NCBI RefSeq assembly: GCF_032854445.1
Contig: NC_088300.1
Location: 54,722,984-54,786,983 of the forward strand
Length of the DNA stretch: 64,000 nucleotides
Reading direction: 5' to 3'
From: Liolophura sinensis
Lineage: Eukaryota; Mollusca; Polyplacophora; Chitonida; Chitonidae
Position 1 is the stretch's first letter; each line of letters starts with the position of its first letter. The notes beneath the pieces were generated by a model, which saw nothing but the letters and a program-made list of their open reading frames with translations, was not told where the DNA came from and did no database searches. The position numbers were made by a program, and so were the translations under genes. This document shows, piece by piece, positions 61,601-64,000 of this stretch.

Positions 61601-63291
61601 TAGCTTGCTGTGATGTATTTGATGAGGGAGTGTTAGCCTGCTGTGATGTATTTGATAAGGGAATGCCAGCTTGCTGTGATGCATTTGATGAGGGAGTATT
61701 AATAGCTTACCCTGTTGTATTTGACGAGGGAGTGTTAGCTTGCTGTGATGTATTTGATGAGGGAATGCCAGCTTACTGTGATGTAATTTATGAGGGAGTG
61801 TTAGCTTGCTGTGATGTATTTGATGAGGGAGTGCCAGCTTGCTGTGATGTAATTTATGAGGGAGTGTTAGCTTGCTGTGATGTATTTGATGAGGGAGTGC
61901 CAGCTTGCTGTGATGTAATTTATGAGGGAGTATCATTACATGTAGCTTACCCTGGTGTATTTGATAAGGGAGTATCAATACATGTAGCTTACCCTGGTGT
62001 ATTTGATGAGGGAGTGCCAGCTTACGGTGATGTACTGGATGAGGGAATGCCAGCTTGCTGTGATGTATTTGATGAGGGAGTGCCAGCTTGCTGTGGTGTA
62101 TTTTATGAGGAAGTATCAATACATGTAGTTTGCCCAGGTGTATTTGATGAGGGAGTGCCAGCTTGCCGTGACGTATCTGATGAGGGAGTGCCAGCTTGCT
62201 GTGATGTATTTGATGAGGGAGTGCCAGCTTGCTGTGATGTAATTTATGAGGGAGTATCAATACATGTAGCTTACCCTGGTGTATTTGATAAGGGAGTATC
62301 AATACATGTAGCTTACCAGGGTGTATTTGATGAGGGAGTGCCAGCTTACGGTGATGTACTGGATGAGGGAATGCCAGCTTGCTGTGATGTATTTGATGAG
62401 GGAGTGCCAGCTTGCTGTGGTGTATTTTATGAGGAAGTATCAATACATGTAGTTTGCCCAGGTGTATTTGGTGAGGGAGTGCCAGCTTGCCGTGACGTAT
62501 CTGATGAGGGAGTGCCAGCTTGCTGTGATGTATTTTATGAGGGAGTATCAATGCATGTAGCCTACCCGGGTGTATCTGATGAGGGAGTGCCAGCTTGCTG
62601 TGATGTATTTGATGAGGGAGTGTTCACTTAGCCTAAAATATTTTATGAGGGAGTATTAATAGCTTACCCTGATGTATTTGATGAGGGTCTCATCCCCCTG
62701 CAGCCAGGCGACATTTTTCAGCAGCCTCTCTGGGGGTGGTGGAGTCATAAGTGGTGGGGCTGTGAGTAACCTCTTCATCTTCATCTCAACCATCTGACAA
62801 CAGATAACAAACTTGTAAGTCAAACCATATTCCTGCCCAACCTGTCTCCTGTTGGCTTTGCAGCATATACAGTGCCTCAGGTTAGCTCTTTCCTGCTTTA
62901 AATGAATTTGTACACTTAAGGCAAATAAGAATTCACAAAACTGGCAGCTACTTCATGCCATAACAAAAGTTGAAAAGCTTCAAAGAGCACCTACATGTAA
63001 CTAGACCACTTTGGCTCCACTTCAAAAAGATTTCATTTTACTGTGCTCAGCATATATCACGTTGTTACTGTCAAAACACACAATGCTGCCATGTGGATCT
63101 GTAATCTGAATTTGGTTTCTGTACCTACTGATGTTTACTTACAGTTTCTAGCTCTGTGCTTTCTGTATCATCCAGTATGCCATCTTCGTGCAGTCCTCGT
63201 ATGGAGTCTCTCAGGGTGTTCAATACTGAGCGTACTGCCTGTCGACTTTTCACGGACATAGCCACATCAGGATGCTGCTTCTGAAGTAAAC
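49195..63291 (-). CDS. SLC9C-like sperm Na+/H+ exchanger, C-terminal ten exons (5' part outside the window)
   Basis: Ten exons join in frame to about 510 residues; the membrane part lies beyond the window. Residues from LLKNVAWLQGDETLIKYI through FSYGDVIMRRGDFTEGIYIL, YLSAGNVLGEIGLLTRHERH and AFFVSKADMLEAFVEF form a cyclic-nucleotide-binding domain with its GEIGLL cassette and a following Arg. After it come LEYCLWRVCAIRIATGVLLE, VYTKEIYVGPYYIPWTATEL and a low-complexity Ser-rich tail. A C-terminal cNMP-binding domain followed by such a tail fits SLC9C1/sNHE exchangers, which alkalinise sperm under cAMP and voltage control. HCN or CNG channels are less likely given the long tail. Identity rests on domain pattern and recall, not on a search. 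Confidence 0.65.
49914..49993 (-). CDS. SLC9C-like exon i
   Basis: 80 bases encoding an acidic stretch KKNDSKTQEEEEGAFTATQQ and on; acceptor TTCCGCAG, donor GTATGA, phase 2. Confidence 0.7.
50300..50464 (-). CDS. SLC9C-like exon h
   Basis: 55 codons, SDDIKPVILVVPGDEASKNI and on to KLEERN; acceptor GTTTTTGCAG. The AAT/GTTAGT donor was chosen to keep phase 0 with the next exon. Confidence 0.7.
50650..52000. other. SLC9C-like intron h; nothing further defined
   Basis: Non-coding AT-rich intron. A very decayed SINE-1 tail may lie at about 50655-50710; no other structure is supported. Confidence 0.35.
52002..52006 (+). promoter_or_regulatory. Possible CCAAT box (inverted)
   Basis: ATTGG within TCTCATTGGCTGAGAG, about 45 bases before the ATG of a possible plus-strand exon. 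Weak alone, but well placed for a promoter. Confidence 0.25.
52051..52366 (+). CDS. Possible 5' exons of a nested plus-strand gene
   Basis: ATG at 52051 opens MEDAMDSVIYVSSAVFRLYL, with donors at 52110 (GTATGG) and 52115 (GTGAGG). A second segment, 52243-52366, follows a long polypyrimidine acceptor and encodes HGVILRGNIPLQSVLWVEAE and on to WLCSP before a GTAAAC donor. Only the weaker 52110 donor keeps the frame between them. No downstream exon is identified and the protein is not recognised. It lies in an SLC9C-like intron on the opposite strand. Confidence 0.3.
52526..52608 (-). CDS. SLC9C-like exon g
   Basis: 83 bases, TVKDVYTKEIYVGPYYIPWT and on to ELEFV; acceptor ATATTCAG, donor GTAAGT. 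Confidence 0.75.
52728..52872 (+). mobile_element. Diverged SINE-1 3' half
   Basis: TGGTTTTGGGTTTCTCCCACC, TCTGCCTGGTTTTCTCCC, AAGTGAAATATTATTGAGTG and a TAAATAAATAA tail match the SINE-1 body and tail. Confidence 0.75.
53405..53519 (-). CDS. SLC9C-like exon f
   Basis: 115 bases, GLSKDKVQMHLEPSYLVNTA and on to DIILIYG; acceptor TAATTAG, donor GTGAGA. Confidence 0.75.
54299..54439 (-). CDS. SLC9C-like exon e
   Basis: 47 codons, AFFVSKADMLEAFVEFQDKE and on to EQPAYY; acceptor TACCACAG, donor GTAAGC. Confidence 0.8.
54546..54799 (-). mobile_element. Full-length SINE-1 with exact target duplication
   Basis: Minus-strand copy from GAGCCTCCGTGGCTCAGTTG to the TAAATAAATAAA tail. The 12-mer TAAGATGGATTA flanks it at 54534-54545 and 54800-54811. 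Lies in the SLC9C-like intron between exons d and e. Confidence 0.95.
55205..56490. repeat. 28-bp satellite in an SLC9C-like intron
   Basis: Roughly 35 units of GGTAGCCCTGATGTTTATAT plus GCCAACCT or a close variant, with a SINE-1 embedded. On the minus strand each junction reads CTACCAGGTTGGC. Similarity decays at both ends. Confidence 0.93.
55591..55828 (-). mobile_element. SINE-1 inserted in the 28-bp satellite
   Basis: Minus-strand copy from a decayed head (GGCTAGCGCACTAGCGCAGC) to a TAAATAAATAAATAA tail; satellite units resume on both sides. Confidence 0.9.
56602..56757 (-). CDS. SLC9C-like exon d (cNMP-binding cassette)
   Basis: 52 codons, MESPQNLTSDVTDKGSAVMN and on through GEIGLLTRHERHVTIWC to TVQ; acceptor TGTTTGCAG, donor GTGAGC. 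Confidence 0.8.
56800..58100. other. SLC9C-like intron; nothing further defined
   Basis: AT-rich intron sequence with short ORFs (for example 57575-57850 minus) that show no domain or splice support. Confidence 0.35.
58114..58212 (-). CDS. SLC9C-like exon c (cNMP-binding domain)
   Basis: 33 codons, ERAVMVNFSYGDVIMRRGDF and on to LVCGLVR; acceptor TATTTCAG, donor GTACGG. Confidence 0.8.
59010..59037. repeat. (AAAG)n microsatellite
   Basis: About five AAAG units within a wider AT-rich area (58880-59240), where TTATATTAAAAGAAA-like phrases recur loosely. Confidence 0.75.
59438..59541 (+). mobile_element. 5'-truncated SINE-1
   Basis: From CCAGGCTCTGTCCGGTTTCC through GAGTACGGCGTAAAACACC to the TAAATAAATAAA tail. 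Short TCCACC matches flank it. Confidence 0.85.
59896..62667 (-). repeat. 2.8-kb splice-donor-derived satellite (33/36-bp units)
   Basis: About 80 tandem units. On the minus strand the commonest unit reads CTCATCAAATACATCACAGC then AAGCTAACACTCC (33 bases). A 36-base form reads CTCATCAAATACAACAGGGT then AAGCTATTAATACTCC. Both copy the border of the adjoining exon, which ends ATCAAATACATCAGG and continues GTAAGCTATTAATACTCC. Because unit lengths are multiples of three and free of stops, frames of 870 and 626 codons stay open on opposite strands; they are not taken as genes. Confidence 0.92.
62668..62793 (-). CDS. SLC9C-like exon b
   Basis: 42 codons, MVEMKMKRLLTAPPLMTPPP and on to DETLIKYIR; acceptor GTTGTCAG, donor AGG/GTAAGC. 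Its donor border is the founder of the 2.8-kb array. Confidence 0.8.
63143..63291 (-). CDS. SLC9C-like exon a
   Basis: 149 bases encoding LLQKQHPDVAMSVKSRQAVR and on to TESTELET; acceptor GTTGCCAG, donor GTAAGT. Its acceptor border is the founder of the 50-bp array. Confidence 0.75.
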
Positions 63292-64000
63292 CTGGCAACA
63301 TATGACATATTCACAACATCAGGATCGAGGTTCTGAAGTAAACCTGACAACATGACATATTCACAACATCAGGATCGAGGTTCTGAAGTAAACCTGACAA
63401 CATGACATATTCACAACATCAGGATCGTGGTTCTGAAGTAAACCTGAAAACATGACATATTCACAACATCAGGATCGTGGTTCTGAAGTAAACCTGACAA
63501 CATGACATATTCACAACATCAGGATCATGGTTCTGAAGTAAACCTGACAACATGACATATTCACAACATCAGGATCGTGGTTCTGAAGTAAACCTGAAAA
63601 CATGACATATTCACAACATCAGGATCGTGGTTCTGAAGTAAACCTGACAACATGACATATTCACAACATCAGGATCGTGGTTCTGAAGTAAACCTGACAA
63701 CATGACATATTCACAACATCAGGGTCGTGGTTCTGAAGTAAACCTGACAACATGACATATTCACAACATCAGGATCATGGTTCTGAAGTAAACCTGAAAA
63801 CATGACATATTCACAACATCAGGATCGTGGTTCTGAAGTAAACCTGAAAACATGACATATTCACAACATCAGGATCGTGGTTCTGAAGTAAACCTGACAA
63901 CATATGACATATTCACAATATCAGGGTCGTGGTTCTGAAGTAAACCTGAAAACATGACATATTCACAACATCAGGATCGTGGTTCTGAAGTAAACCTGAC
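63292..64000 (-). repeat. 50-bp splice-acceptor-derived satellite, running off the window
   Basis: Fourteen visible units. On the minus strand each reads GAATATGTCATGTTGTCAG then GTTTACTTCAGAACCACG and ATCCTGATGTT. The adjoining exon starts GTTTACTTCAGAAGCAGC and ATCCTGATG after TTGCCAG, so the unit is the acceptor plus the first 28 or so exon bases. The true array length is unknown. Confidence 0.95.

Noticed and set aside
60019-62631. 870-codon plus-strand and 626-codon minus-strand ORFs
   Set aside because: Both arise from 33/36-base repeats without stops. The sequence is an amplified exon/intron border within an intron of the SLC9C-like gene, and the peptides (DEGVLACCDVF type) have no independent support.
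63292-64000. CRISPR-like array of 50-bp units
   Set aside because: Units are contiguous and derived from the neighbouring exon border; there are no spacers.

Overview
The window is animal nuclear DNA, AT-rich, with intron-split genes, tRNA-headed SINEs and many minisatellites. A marine invertebrate, probably a lophotrochozoan such as a mollusc or brachiopod, fits best. That placement is an inference from SINE style and from a sperm-type Na+/H+ exchanger, not from a database match.

Layout. (1) 1-3.7 kb, + strand: last coding exon and 3' UTR of a C2H2 zinc-finger regulator with an Ikaros/Hunchback-like C-terminal finger pair and a CtBP-type PLDLS motif. (2) 3.7-12.5 kb: no convincing gene; SINE pieces, a 76-bp satellite and a foldback element inside a degenerate minisatellite. 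(3) 12.5-15.2 kb, - strand: a small three-exon gene of unknown function with partial 3'-end copies in its intron. (4) 15.2-23.6 kb: mostly non-coding with SINEs. (5) 23.6-30.9 kb and 35.2-43.9 kb, - strand: two tandem paralogous RasGEF-domain genes (called RasGEF-A and RasGEF-B here) with the same eight-exon structure and matching phases, separated by a 67-bp satellite. Each copy carries reading-frame damage at a different end. (6) 44.3-46.8 kb: a decayed Tc1-like transposon flanked by clusters of a CAATAGGGGTTGC motif. (7) 49.2 kb to beyond 63.3 kb, - strand: the last ten visible coding exons of an SLC9C-like (sperm) Na+/H+ exchanger, covering a cyclic-nucleotide-binding domain and cytoplasmic tail. 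A possible + strand 5' exon pair is nested in one of its introns at 52 kb.

The most unusual signal is that three minisatellites sit exactly on exon/intron borders and their repeat units are copies of those borders: a 5' splice site of the SLC9C-like gene (2.8 kb array, 59.9-62.7 kb), a 3' splice site of the same gene (50-bp units from 63.3 kb to the window end), and the 5' splice site of RasGEF-B exon 4 (39.9-40.1 kb). Two more arrays (41.6-42.7 kb and 39.2-39.35 kb) repeat consensus 5' splice sites without a recognised parent exon. The long open frames in the 60-62.6 kb array are by-products of repeat periodicity, not genes.

All exon calls rest on reading splice consensus, frame continuity and paralogue comparison by eye; no alignment or transcript data were available.
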